Source: Ampelomyces quisqualis (lineage: Eukaryota; Ascomycota; Dothideomycetes; Pleosporales; Phaeosphaeriaceae). Taken from it: 64,000 bases of DNA. Every line of letters begins with the position of its first letter. The first letter of the stretch is position 1. A program made the translations under genes and the position numbers. Below the pieces are notes generated by a model that saw only the letters and a list, made by a program, of their open reading frames with translations, did not search any database and had not been told where the DNA came from. The stretch is taken from positions 930,001 through 994,000 of the forward strand of contig JAGTXZ010000019.1 of the NCBI GenBank assembly GCA_018398575.1, written 5' to 3'. Shown here one piece after another: positions 1 through 11,679 of the stretch.

Positions 1-561
1 GCTCTGCACGTGTTCTCAGAGATCAACCCGCTGCTATGGTTGCGCGAATAGACGAAATGGTAAGTTGGCTGCGTGAGAAGCTGTAGGCCTGCGAGAGAGG
101 TGTGACGCCCTCGAATATGGCGGGTTCTACAACACGTTCTGGTTACAGATATAGACGTGAAGCAAATTGATTGTTGACTGATACAGCTTAACGAGATGGG
201 AAGCCTCGAATAGCAATTTCGTAGCACAGAAAGTGTGTCGGAGCGAAAGTGTCAGATGAAACGCCTTTGGGTTCGCATAACGGTCGTGGCTTTCAAGGGC
301 ATGCGGAATGCAAACGAAGCCGATATGGTGCCTTGATTGTGACTGCCCGAAAGAGCCGCGTGATGATGAGGCCGGTGGGGGCTGATTAAGCAGGAGCTAC
401 CCATGTCACTGCAGATTGCTTGTTCACAAACACTCTTTTGATCATACTTCAGACCACACCACGGCGAGGCGCAGATCCAGACCCTCGCCCATCTGTGATT
501 GATGCCAATGTCGAACGGCGTCTACGAAGACTGGGATGGAGATGTGGTAGTGAGAGAGCGC
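1..561. other. no gene seen at left edge
   Basis: I see no protein family, RNA gene or repeat here. The right end, roughly 535-661, probably holds the promoter, first exon and first intron of the next gene: a CTAAC branch point at about 645-650 followed by TTAG at 658-661 reads as an intron end. Confidence 0.5.
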
Positions 562-661
562 AATGTCGATCATGTTGAGTGAGATCACCATCGCGCACTC
601 ACACGCTCCTTCTCCCGTACTCACTGCGCCTGTTTCTCACCGTCACTAACATCATTGTTAG

Positions 662-2039
662 CAGCAGCTCCACGATACTGCCCGTAACATCTAGCTTTAC
701 GGCGATTAATAGTCCTTATTCACAGAAATTCTCTCCTGCATCGTCAACATCCGTTTCAGCACAGCAGGATCATTCGCGGCGACTTGCCGTCAGTACCACG
801 TCGCGCCGACGGCACCCTACTATCGCTCACTATCTGGGACTCGGGTCATCAGATGAACCCTCGAGCTTCGATAAGTATGCACCTCTACTGGGCAGGCCGG
901 TGAGCCCAGTACCTAAGTCAGCGCGCAAACGTCGCAAGCTGGGCGACACTCGTGATGGCACGCGTGCGGATTCGACGCAATCGTGCAATGCAGTAGTCCA
1001 ACCCCCTGTTTCGGAAAAGCTACATATGAAGAAGAATCGCCGTGGATCTACTGCGAAATTGAAAACTTACCCCGAAGAGGATGACGAATTTGCGCCTCTT
1101 CGACTTCCACACAATGACCCCGTGAAGAGAAGCCATGATGCAGCGACTGAATACTCCAAGCGGAGCATCTCGCCACCTGGTGCGAATGAGCGATACGCTT
1201 ATGCACAGCTATCTGAGTCCAACACTACCAACAACGACGCTAATACAATCCATCACATCGCTCAGACACGGCTACCCGATAACGAATACGACCCTGAGGA
1301 TGAAGTCTACGATGACGATTTGGCCGATGAGGAGTTCCTGGAATTAGCGTCTGATCTGATTGATGCGAGCTCACACAATGGCATTCCATCCAGCTCGCAA
1401 TGTCAGTCTCTATTTCCAGAGGCAGGGCCTGTGGATAAACAAGGCCCAGACTCGTCGATCGAAGAGCCAGCCCAGATGAATGTAGGCAACAGCGCTGCGC
1501 AGCATATATCGAACAAGTTCAAGTCGCCGATCACAATGAAGACACGCCTCCTCGCAGCGACTGGCGACATCGATCGTGCAGATGCTCGCAAACCAATAGT
1601 CAGGTCGCCTTTTCCCGCAACTGTGCGTGATCGCTCGCCAATCATCGGTCTTTCGTCCAACACACTCCTCAGGACGTGCTTTCGTATTGGTGAAGCGATC
1701 AATCAGGCTCATCAGGCGTCAAAGTCTGGCAAGCATGTCATGTTCGAGCTCTACGCAAGGATACTGCAGTCAGAGCGCCAGGACAACAGACAGGATTTCA
1801 CGTTCTGCGACCTCTTCCACGCCAAGCCGCCTTACGTCAAGGCTGTCTACAAAGGTTCCATTTGGAAATCGGTGAAGCTCTTCGATTATGATAGCAGGCG
1901 TTTGCTGCAGCAAGGCAGGATTTGCCGATGCATTGGGACGATGAACCGGCAGGGTAAGGAGTGGATGTTCCATGTCTCGAATATCTGGGAAGCCACTTGG
2001 GATGATATAAAGTGGGTAGAGGGCATTGTTAACGCATGA
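662..2039 (+). CDS. unnamed fungal protein with conserved C-terminal domain (last exon)
   Basis: One long open exon of about 459 codons. The N-terminal three quarters are low in hydrophobic residues and rich in S/T/P/D, with basic clusters (a KSARKRRK stretch near residue 90 of the exon) that could be nuclear localisation signals, and an acidic run near residue 220. The last 130 residues are well ordered, with alternating hydrophobic positions (FRIGEAINQA, FELYARIL, FTFCDLFH, ending in a WDDIKWVEG motif), and look like a small beta-rich, perhaps OB-like, domain. That fold is an inference. No ATG lies near the start of the open frame (it opens at a GTG at 579), and CTAAC plus TTAG at 645-661 looks like a 3' splice site, so the start codon is probably in a short upstream exon that I cannot fix; a tiny exon at 536-546 would be in phase. 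Function unknown. Confidence 0.7.
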
Positions 2040-2288
2040 GCCATTGGCGAGATGATCGAGAAGAGAGCACAGGAAGGGATCTAGACGATACAAGCGCGCA
2101 GGAGGCAATCACAATGGCGATATCAGCACCTATGACGAATGCAGCATGTGTGGATCGATGATGCACTGGTGCAAGAGATGCTTTGGTGATCATGTGTGAT
2201 GCGGCGTTGGGCATCTCAACTCTACACGTGATTTCAGAATTACCCGCCCCGCTTTCCCGACTGCATACAAGCTTCATCATCGGACACC

Positions 2289-4359
2289 TTGGATGCAGCG
2301 CTTCCGCTTTTGAAATCCTCCCAGGGGCTGACATGTCATGACTCCACGGCCGCGCCCTTCCCACCGACTTCCTACAGGATGTTAAGCGCGGCAATGGCTC
2401 CTGAGACTAGCAGGCTCGCAACCATGGACGAAGGCGAAGAAGCCGCCATGGACGTTCAGCCCATACGAACACCTCAAAAGTCGCGGTCCCCCAAAGCACG
2501 GTCTCTGTCGGATAGCACGCCACGATTGGAGCCGTCACCCAAGTTCCGCGAACCGGCTCGCATGTCCCAGGATGACCACAACATCCTACCCAGCCCGATC
2601 ACGCCGTGCCGACCAGACTTCCTGCCAAGGGGACTTTCACTGCAGATGCCGCCTCGAGAGTCTCCCATGCCCAGCCCAGCACACTTTGCAGCGCGCGTAC
2701 CTCTTTCACCGCAACTAGACGCACGCAACACGTACGCTTCACCCGCATCCCTCCTTCCTCGTCGATCGCGCGGTGCCGAGTTCTCAAGAGCCTGCACCAA
2801 CCTACACCACTCGACGCTACCCGAACAATCATCGCCCGACTCGTCACCAACAATCACGCAAAAGGGCATCAAGATACCCTCACGGAAGCCGCGCTCGAAC
2901 TCCATGTTGATGAACTCGCCAAACGTGAACATGCACGGAGGATGCAGCAACGGTGACAGGACTGCTGCTTCAAGCTCGATGGGGAGCATCAACATGCTAG
3001 GGTCAGAAGAGTCAAGCAGCTCTTCTGACGACGCCGACCCACTAGACCCGGAAGACAACGACGATGCCATGATGGGCACACCGCAAGCGAAGATGAGCCT
3101 CGCATTTCCTGGCATGCCCCCTAGCAATGGGGGATGGACCACGAACCTTTTCTCGCCCGTTGCTGGTGGACTGCCCAGCTTTATGAGCATACAGCGCGCC
3201 AGACTGCGCAAGGGCCGGAGTCGGAAGAGCTCGAGCTCAGCAAGCGGACACAGCTCAATGGCGAGTCCTGGTCGGGCATCACCACCGAATGGCGGTGCAA
3301 AGGATCAGAACCACTTCGCGCGGGAGGCCGTCATACGAAAAGCTGGATCGCGGCGAGAAAGTCTCTCACTATTCGCAAACGATCTGCATATTTCGTCCGG
3401 AAACGATAGCGGCGACGAGGCATCAGCGCTGCCGCGAACACCGGGCGTGGTTCGACGGCCAGTGGTGCGGCGGGGCAACTTGCTAGTACGTGCATCACCC
3501 AAACCTATTGCTATATCGATACTGACCTTAGCAGCCAAAGTCAAGGCAGTTCGGTCGCATCAAGGCGGAGCTATTCGAAGAATCGGCCCCAGTAGATAGT
3601 GAGTTCCGTCGCGAGGCGGAGATCATCCGACAAGTGCGGGAAGCCGATGACGGCCCTTCTGCAACAGCACAGTCATCCCCAAGTCTATTGCCCTCCGTCC
3701 CAGATCTGGACGGTCCTCTCGAAGGAGTCCCCGAAGAAGAGAGCGAAGGCAACATGAGTCTCGACGGCTCTACGACAAAAGGTATGTTCGGCGCGTTTGG
3801 CTCGCTGCACTCCACCAACCGCAATTCCGTCAGTAGCGAATTCTGGCAACAACGAGCTACACAGACACCACCACCGCCATCGTTTCCTCGAGCGGGGTCA
3901 TCAGCAGTCAGTGAAGATATGAGTATGGATTCGCCAACCATGTCTTCGTCGCATGGAGGCCCCCTACCTGATCAAGGTAACGGACTGGGCTGGACGTCCC
4001 GAGCTTCGACTCCTGGACCAATGTACCCGCCTACCGCCGCAGATGGCCTCAAGAAATCAAACAAGCGACGGCGCGACGATGATTTTGATGAGACTTCGAT
4101 CAAACGTCGTGCAGTCAGTCCTGGAGTCAGCGTCCACAATAGCCCAATCATATCACAGTCACCAGCCCAGCGTGATAGCAGCTTGTGGGGCACGATGACC
4201 AAGACTGGTAGAGAAGCCTCAGCCGGTGGGCAGTCGAACGGCGAGCACTCCAACAGCGGAGGAAGTATGAGCATGACTCCGACTTTGGGCCCGAAGAGGG
4301 TTGGCCTTATGGGTATGGAGAACGCGAACGATGGATTTATGAAGATGAGCATCGAGTGA
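2289..4359 (+). CDS. large disordered Ser/Pro-rich protein with a conserved central motif
   Basis: Two exons, 2289-3485 and 3535-4359, around a 49-nt GT-AG intron (3486-3534). Joined they give about 673 residues, or 638 if the ATG at 2394 is used (MAPETSRLATMDEGEEAAMD), which I think the likelier start. Most of the protein is intrinsically disordered: Ser/Pro-rich, many SP sites (PRTPG, SPITP, SPGRASP), an acidic run after SSSS near residue 250 and a KRRRDDD basic patch near the end. The splice junction rebuilds a compact charged motif (LLPKSRQFGRIKAELFEE, then SEFRREAEIIRQVRE), which is the ordered and probably conserved core. The composition suggests a CDK-regulated nuclear regulator, but this is inference and I do not recognise the gene. 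It lies 330 bp upstream of the capping-protein gene on the same strand. Confidence 0.8.
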
Positions 4360-4687
4360 AGATGATGGCGGACATTTTCTGTTGTAGACCATGGTGTTTC
4401 GTTACATGGCATGGCTAAGCGCGGCGTTCGCAGGTGGCCTTTACGATTACCCACAGGCTTCGGCTTGCTATAGATACCCCTGAAGTAATTTTCGATGATG
4501 TTGAACCTGCCCAGGTCCCAAACCTTCTCCCCAGTCTCCCCATGCTCCCTGGCGGCTGATCCCTGCCCGCCAAGCGCGACCACCGGCTCAGCCTCGACTC
4601 CGCAACAGTCCCCAAACAACACTTGTAGCTCGCGATCGCCGCTTTTTACTGCCTGCACTCTCGGAACAACACGGTGAATACTTGACT

Positions 4688-5605
4688 ATGTCGGCAGACA
4701 AGGCGCTCGGCTCCTTCATTGAGAGCGCACCGCCAGGCGAGGTACCACGCGAGCACCCCACTCGAGCTTCATGCACCCACGTGACTGACCGCCCACAGCT
4801 CGCAGACGTCACCAAAGCGATCAAATCGATCCTCGAAACCGACAATGTCGACGCCAAGCTTGCACCAGCTTTCCAGCAATACAACGAAGAGCAATTCACC
4901 ACAACAAAGCTGCCCGGCGGCGCCACAGAAGTGCTCGTCAGCGAACACAACAGCCTAGGCGATGGGCGATACTACGACGTAGAGACACAGAGCTCATTCG
5001 ACTTTGACCACGCAACTGGCAAGGCGAGTGCGGTGCAAAGTTTTGTGTTGGAGAGCCAGCATGAGCATCTAGTGTTCGTTCCCGTGCCGAGCAGCTGCCA
5101 GCGAGCACTCCAGTACTGACTTTGACACAGAAAGAGCCTCGTCAAATCCCTCGGCACCCACACCTCAGAGCACTACCCCAACTCCTCGCACGGCGTCTTC
5201 CCCACCGCCGACGACTCCTCCCTCGCCATCCTCACCGTCGCAAACAAATACTCGCCCACAAACTACTGGAACGGCCGCTGGCGCTCCTCGTACATCTACA
5301 CCCCTTCGTCCTCCGCTCTGGCCGGAAGCATCAAAGTCGACGTGCACTACTACGAAGACGGCAACGTGCGGCTGCTGACCAACAAGGAGGTCAGCTTGAG
5401 CGGGGTCAGCGAGCGGGACGTGATTAGGCAGATTGCGACGGCCGAGAAGAAGTATCAAGAGGATCTGAACAAGGCGTTTGGACAGCTGAGTGAGGGCGCC
5501 TTCAAGAGTCTGCGGAGGCAGCTGCCGATTACGAGGCAGAAGATTGAGTGGGAAAAGATTAGTGGGTACAACCTGGGCCGGGATATTGGTGGTGGGCGGC
5601 GGTGA
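4688..5605 (+). CDS. CAP1: F-actin-capping protein subunit alpha
   Basis: Alpha subunit of the CapZ heterodimer, which caps barbed ends of actin filaments with the beta subunit at cortical actin patches. The start is ATG at 4688 (MSADKALGSF). Exon 1 ends at 4741; intron 4742-4798 (57 nt) is removed to join IESAPPGE to LADVTKAIK, the family's N-terminal signature. A second intron ends near 5130-5134 after a TACTGAC branch point; its donor is uncertain (candidates 5072, 5078, 5084), and the phase favours the acceptor at 5134, giving SLVKSLGTHTSEHYP. The last exon encodes the diagnostic NYWNGRWRSSYIY and the C-terminal actin-binding tail (FKSLRRQLPITRQKIEWEKI, then GYNLGRDI). Total about 270 residues, normal for the family. 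Identity is certain; only the second donor is open. Confidence 0.95.
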
Positions 5606-5974
5606 GGAGTGCCGGAGAGTTGAGTGCTTGTCTATTTGTCCTCATGCCGTCTTGCTAACTACACATCACCACATCCCGACATATCTCGACTGCCGATTGG
5701 CACCGACAACGTGACGGCAGTTTCATGAGATAATGTTCAAATTCCAACCTAACTACACTTACTTTCTAGTGCGTCTGGCATTTGATTAAACGCCATTAGA
5801 ATTCGATCCTTTCCTTCCATCCAAGTGATACACCAAAACGCCGCGAACGATCTCGGCTGAGATGCATTTACATGAAGTAAAAAAGCGACTAACCTAGAAG
5901 GATAAAAATGAAACGCTACATGACCGCTCCAACACCACTCACATCGTCAATCACAGGCAAGGCTGTCGACCGGC
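5606..5974. other. convergent 3' intergenic region
   Basis: Converging 3' ends of the capping-protein gene and the mitochondrial carrier. It contains AT-rich stretches suitable for polyadenylation on both strands and no open frame of interest. Confidence 0.5.
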
Positions 5975-7067
5975 TTATTTCGTAATAAACCCAAGATAGT
6001 CCGCAACAATCAGCGTTACCATCCTACACCATCTCGTTAGCACCCATCAGATCGAACGAGGTCGGCAAGACAACTCACGCATGCGGCGCAATTCTCACAT
6101 AATACGTCCCAAAACCTCTATAAAACCTGAGCAGTCCCTCCTCGGCCGCCACCTTTTTAAAGCAGTCAAACATGCCTTTGTACGGCAAGCTCCCATTAGC
6201 CGCACGCGTCTGTTTCTGCAGCCTCGTCTTGATAAAATCAAACGGCAGCGACAAGAAGCTGGCAAAAAACCCCGCCACAGCCGACGCAGCGAGCGTCTGC
6301 GTCTGCGCAGCCATATTCGTCGTTTTGAGCTGATTCTTCGCCTCGCTGAAGAAGGCCAGTTGGCCAAAGTTCAACGCCATGGCACGCACGACCGTGGGAT
6401 ACGCGCCTGCCCACAGCCGCAGCACGCCTTCGGTCCGCGATATGCGGCGCAGCGCGTCGACGACAGATGTGTAGTTTGCGCGGTGGGCAGGGGCCTTCAG
6501 GCCGTCGGATTGCATGCGGATGAGGGCGAGGTCGGCTGGGTTGCCGACGACGGCGGCGAGACCGCCTGCTGCCAGGCCTGCGGCTGCGCGCTCTTGGAAG
6601 CCGATTGCGTGGCTTTGGGATTCGGCGGATGCGGTTAGCGATTTCATAAAGGTGTCGAAGAAGCCTAGTCGCGCGGTCGTGTAGACTGCTTGGCGGAGCA
6701 GGCCGGCGCTGAGACCCGTGTAGAGGTATGTGATTTTGCCTTGGGCGAGGATGTCCTTGAAGACTGTTACGGGGGTGGGTTTGGGGCCGGTTTTGACGCC
6801 TTCGCCTGCGAGTTGGAGGCGCACTTTTACCATGTCGACGGGTTGGATTACGGATGTTGCTGTCATGCCGGCGAGGCCGCCGTTGATGAAGGGCAGGGCG
6901 CCGCGCATAAAGGGAGTGTGGAGGAAGTCCGTGGTGGCTTTCTTGGGGTTCTCGGCTGCTTTAGACATGGCCGAGGATGCGTCGCTGAGGACGGCTTCGG
7001 AAGATTGCTTGGTGGATTCGAGGGCGCGGGCGGCTTGCGGCATTTTGAGGGGACTTGGGGAGGTCAT
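5975..7067 (-). CDS. mitochondrial carrier, 2-oxoglutarate/malate type
   Basis: SLC25 carrier of the inner mitochondrial membrane, most like the oxoglutarate/malate (M2OM) and dicarboxylate carriers. Exon 1 runs 7067 down to 6079, then a 55-nt intron (6078-6024, GTGAGT...TAG), then a short last exon to the stop at 5975 (MVTLIVADYLGFITK). About 345 residues. The three carrier repeats show PxDxxKxR-type motifs: PVDMVKVRLQ, a divergent second (PADLALIRMQ) and PFDFIKTRLQ, each followed by a G-rich even-helix element. The segment from LYTGLSAGLLRQ to RLGFFD and the LRLWAGAYPTVVRAMALN region match the oxoglutarate carrier best. It has about 50 extra N-terminal residues, Ala/Ser-rich. The frame also opens at a TTG at 7073, but ATG 7067 is the sensible start. 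Substrate is inferred from family resemblance. Confidence 0.92.
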
Positions 7068-9001
7068 TGCCAACGGTCAGTTTGTGTTGTCCCGCGGAGA
7101 GTCGTACACGTGAAGTATGTCAAAGGACAACGCAGAGAAAATACACAATCACAATGGACAGGAAAAATACGTGTCAGTCAAGTAAAAGTAAGAAATTGAG
7201 CAATAAGCCCCGACGCCAAAACGCCAATGTATATCTTTTTTAATGGTGCCTCGCCCTTTCAACTCCGTTCCGCCGCCATCCTCACCAAGCTGGCTGAGCT
7301 TACTGTGACGGTCTGCGTCGCAGGCGTGGCGGCCGTGAAGCTCTGTCGGCCGTGGATGGCACACATATAGCATCCCGCGAACACGCTTCCAACAGCTAGC
7401 CGCACCCGCGCGCGGCATAGCCACATGCATTTCGCTGGGCCATGTCTTCCCGACCCCACCCGCGACCCAGAGAGTATGGAGGAATTGTGCATGCGACGTT
7501 TGGGCGGTATAGTGCAGGAAATTGGAAACAGTGCTCACCTGTTCAGCGCGGGTGAGCTGGATCAGCGCTAACGTTTAGATGGGAAGTGGAGGGCTCCCCA
7601 GGTGCTTGCGTCGTGTGTACGAAAAGCGCGAGGGAAAGGTGTGCAAGAACAATGGCTGGGCTGGCAGTCCAAAGAAGAATGAGGGAGGAAGCTCAAAGTC
7701 AGTCGTGGATCAGGGACTTTCTAGTTCACAGGCCAATCCGACGTTGCCTTCTGGGTGAGGGGAGGGGGTCTTGTGTGCCTTTCCCCGCATTCAAACACCT
7801 GGCTGGAGGGAACAAGTCCTGCACGAATGCAACTGATTGGGGCGGCCAATCGGGTCCTGCTGATTCGGTTCCTTGTGTTGACCTTGTGCTTCTTGGACTG
7901 TGACTTGATACTTTGTACCTTTGCGCGTCGGATGGTAATGCCGTGTCGGGCGTCGGCTTCCGTTGACGATCGATAGATGCTTTTGGGCATACCTCGGATA
8001 ATTCTGGGCCTCACAAGATCTATACTGGCTGGCTTTATCTGATCAATCGTCATGCACAGTGTCAGAGCGACTTTGCCAATGTTGTGGGTTGTGCTGCGTG
8101 CGGTACCGCAGTGGTTGTCTCGTGCAATGACGTAGCGTCTAGCAGCTTGCTCCACCTCAACACCACGATTCTGCATGACACATGGATTGTGAATTCGACG
8201 TACGTAGCCACACCAGTTTCCACGTCGACGGATTGCGAGCTCATTGTGTTGAGAATTTCAAAAGACTGATGAATGAACTTGCGGCCTAGGCCAGCGACGC
8301 TACAACGTGCCTGGGCATGCAAGACCGCCTTGAGTGTGCCACTCAGCGCATAGTCATGCATGTTCAATATATCGTTACCCAACCTCAAATAAGAAGCTTC
8401 AATCACATGTCGGCTTTTGAAAAATGACCTCAGCCTACACGCTGCGGTTTTGAACGGCAACTGGCTATCTGCCAAACAGGTGGGCCGTGTTCTTCCAAAA
8501 CGTGCATCCTACGTCGCATACAAACGACTTCTATCCACCAATCGACTTTGTTTGTACAAGATTGGTGGCTTTCAGACGCTCAGGGTCCAGATTTGCTTTA
8601 TTGCGACGGTGTAGGACGGTCCCGTGCGTCGTCGGCGCCCGAACTTTATCCGCGGCCGAACCGTCCGTGTAAAATGAGCCTCTCAACGTTCGGGATGCGG
8701 CTCAAGGGAAAAGCTGCCTCGGCGTGGCCAACATACCCGTGGCACATCCGTGCGATTGTTAAGCCAAGAAGTGATGGTGAGTAGCTGATAACTGGCGGTT
8801 GGTGTACTGCAAGCCTGAGGTTATTCACATGCTTCAAGGTAGGCTAGTGATGAGCGGTAAAAGACATTGAAACCTCCGCGCAGTACTATACGCTTGCCGG
8901 CGTGTTCAAGTCCTACTTGGAGGTAGACAGGCAGCGCCGAACCTGGACTTGACGTTTGGTCGTCCGATTTCGGCTTTTCAGCAGACTTGACGTCCGGCTG
9001 T
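7068..9001. other. 1.9-kb intergenic region, no gene supported
   Basis: The right 200 bp serve as 3' flank of the Nse2 gene and the left few hundred as promoter of the carrier. Short open frames on both strands (for example 7149-7538 minus and 8062-8475 minus) have no recognisable domain, low coding character and mutual overlap. I see no RNA gene or repeat. Confidence 0.5.
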
Positions 9002-10473
9002 TTACAGCTCAGCTTCGCTCTCGCTTGGTTCTCCCAAGTCCATAACCATTGAACTTGCCGGTGGTTGTTGCGACATCGACTCGTCCTCACTCGGGTCGCC
9101 AAGATCCTCGATGATGCTGGATTGAGGCGGCTGTTGGGTAAACGGAACCTGAAGCTTCGCTGACGATCCGCTCGTGCGTCCGCGTGGTGCCTGGTCTTCC
9201 TCATCTGAGCTCTCTTCGGCCTCCGCAGCCGCAGCGTTCTGTATGCGCCTGATTTTGCGAACGAGGATGGGATCGATGCGGAAATCGTTGAGGGTGAGAT
9301 TCTACACATCCAAGTCAGCGCAGATAGAAAGAATCCGACGACTGGCAGATTCACCTTATCACATCCAGTCTGCGGGCAGGTAACCGCCCTTGTTCCGCCT
9401 CCTCTAGGGCCTCCTCCGCCAACCGTGTTGCTACTAGTCCTTATCATTTCCATGATCGCGTTGCGCTCGAAAGTGTGCTGACACTTCGTGCTGGTATATG
9501 GCTCTTTGAGCTGCTGGAACGTGATAGGACACCTGGTGCTTATCGTTTCTTTGTTGATGACGATGTCATCGTCATCGTCAAAGTCACCTCGCTGAGTGTT
9601 CGTGATACCAGGTGCTGGCGAGCCCATCTCCGTGAACCAAGTATCTTCGTGGCCAAGCTCCTGACCCGAGTCACCGTACTTTGCGTCGTGCACGATGCGC
9701 TTGAAGTCGCGATATTCGTTGTTGCGCGCGTAACGAGCGGTGCGGGAGAGACTCGTGTACGCATCTTTCTGGCGCTGCTGACGGTCTGTGAATATCTCAC
9801 TGACGCCTGTCAGTGAGATACGCGTGCCGTCGAGGGGTGTCGGGCCAGGGGTTGGTCCCTCGTCCAGTTCTTCTGCCTCGCTCATGTCTGCGTCTTCGTC
9901 TGCAGTCTGCGTGCGCCGCCGCTGCATGTTCGATTGGCTCTGTCGTTGCGTGTCTCTCTGTGTCCTTTGCGTGTGGTACTCTTCTTCGAGCTGCTTTGGC
10001 GCGTGCTGCCTGACCCAGTCCAGCGTCTCGTCGATGCGTTGTGCAGCCATGCCGGAGTCAATGACCGCTCGCATGCTCTCCTCAAGCTTCGCAGTGGCAT
10101 CGTCCACCTTCTCCTGCAGCTCTCTGGTAGCCCTTTCCTCGTTCTCTCTGTCGTCAAGATTCTTCCCGGCGTCCCACTTCTTTTGTCGCCTCGCAATATA
10201 CTCAGAATGGTCGCGCAGCATGTCGTTGATGCTCGCGGCCGTCGCAGTGATCGTTTCTGTAGCTCGTTTGTTATGCCGCTTAACATCGTCGAGACTGCGC
10301 CCCTGGAGGTCGCGAAGCTGCCGGACTGCGTCACTGTCAAGAGGATGGGATGGCTTCTTGTACGGCGGTAGCTCATCCGACGCATTTCGGCTGGGAGTCG
10401 CAGCAAAAGACTGGCGGCTTGCTGTTGGCCTCACGTTGGAGTTGCGTATGCGGTGCGACATTGTGATTGTCAT
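9002..10473 (-). CDS. NSE2: E3 SUMO-protein ligase Nse2/Mms21 (SP-RING)
   Basis: Subunit of the Smc5-Smc6 complex that attaches SUMO to chromatin proteins during recombinational repair. Exon 1 10473-9355, intron 9354-9302 (53 nt, GTGAAT...TAG), exon 2 9301-9002; about 472 residues. Residues 40-200 are helical and charged, as expected of the part that docks on the Smc5 coiled coil. The SP-RING follows at about residue 305: CPITFQQLKEPY, CQHTF, then after a glycine-rich loop CPQTGC, giving the zinc-binding Cys/His set. A conserved helix follows across the splice junction (NLTLNDFRIDPILVRKIRR). The C-terminus is acidic and Ser-rich. A second in-frame ATG at 10461 could also be the start. Fungal orthologues are of this length, longer than yeast Mms21. 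Identity rests on SP-RING motif plus architecture. Confidence 0.9.
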
Positions 10474-10837
10474 TGGGATTGCAATCTGAGGATGTGGTTG
10501 ACAGAAGTTGATGCGAAAACGCGTTCGGCCAAGCGCGCTAGGGCAGGCGCGAAATCACATGACTGCCCCTCCCGTATTTACATGCATGCAACTCTATACA
10601 TAGACACTGCATGGAAGTCAATCTATCGCGAGAGATTCATCAAGCCAATGAAAATGGTAGTCACTGTAGAACCCCAAATATCTGAGCGCGTGCCGAAACT
10701 TTGGTATTCCCGCCTTGAATCGGCCCATACCCGCATGACCAACCACACTGCGGTACAAACGCGGTTTTAAATACCCCGCGTAGAACCATGTAAAAAAAAC
10801 CCGCAGAATTCCCCTCAGAAACACCGCAAAGTTGTCT
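10474..10837. other. intergenic, promoter side of NSE2
   Basis: Upstream region of the minus-strand NSE2 gene. No family was recognised in any frame; a minus-strand open stretch around 10618-10824 is short and enters the AT-rich islet. Confidence 0.4.
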
Positions 10838-11220
10838 ACATTTACACGCTCTAGGTATATTTACGGAGTACACGCTAAGCAAGTAAATTATCTGCTATTT
10901 TTAGTACTCTACTTTACGCTGTAGAGACCTCTAGACTTTACTATATCTCTTTAGTTTACAAAGTAATCTGTTAAATTAAGGCTAAGTTAATCTACAGCAA
11001 GCCCTACTCAGCGCCTAGATACAAGCTACCAGATGCGCGAGTCAAAATCTAGGGTTTAGTAGGTTTAAAAGAGAGAGAGAGAGAAAAGGTAGAAGTTTAG
11101 TAGAGATAGAGAGGGTTTAAATATAAGCGAGAAAAAGTCTTAGCAGTAAACACTAAAATCTTACATACTAATGAGATTAACACAAAAAAATATAGCAAAA
11201 CACAAAAAAATATAGCATTT
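10838..11220. repeat. AT-rich, RIP-like decayed repeat islet
   Basis: Composition changes sharply to AT-rich with many TTA/CTA and TAG/TAA triplets. From about 10838 to 11005 there is almost no TCA, CCA, TGA or TGG, the same signature as the large Helitron block at 37-43.85 kb. It holds a TACGGAGTA palindrome at 10862-10870, a GA microsatellite near 11071-11086, and two copies of AACACAAAAAAATATAGCA side by side at about 11177-11215. No coding remnant is identifiable, so the element of origin is unknown. Confidence 0.65.
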
Positions 11221-11679
11221 GACACCGCATTTGTACCCCAGTGCCATCGTCCTCATGATGTTCTTGCAGTGTCTTTACTTGGCTAGAAATCGAATTCCAC
11301 AGCGTGGGCAGAGAGGCGAGAGACAGGAGAACTGAACTTGCAAAACTGACGGCGTATGCGCCTCACCTCATCTCAGCTTTCTATTAGCGACCATCTGGTC
11401 GCATGTGGATATCATATACTGGAATGTAACTGCTAATGTGACACGTAAACGGCAAACGCGAGCGCTGTGTTTCTCGCTCGTGAACTCATGTCGCCTGCCG
11501 AAACATAACCGTCTCTCTCACACACTACCGAGTGATTAGAACCTGCGCTTCAGCCTGCGACCAACACTGGTCCACGCCATGCCCTGTTGCACCATGCCGA
11601 AAGCCTTCTCGACTTTTTGAACCAGTTTGCTGCATCAATGCGGAACATCTGCCATGTTTCGAATCAATGATTGACTGGT
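11221..11679. other. intergenic, nothing recognised
   Basis: Normal-composition DNA between the decayed islet and the 3' end of the membrane-protein gene. No open frame with coding character. Confidence 0.4.

Noticed and set aside
5165..5458. 97-codon minus-strand frame
   Set aside because: Antisense shadow of the capping-protein gene; no independent features.
6081..6638. 185-codon plus-strand frame
   Set aside because: Antisense shadow of the mitochondrial carrier, Arg-rich as expected of a shadow in GC-rich coding DNA.
9788..10489. 233-codon plus-strand frame rich in Ser
   Set aside because: Antisense of NSE2; the Ser runs mirror Glu/Arg codons of the real gene.
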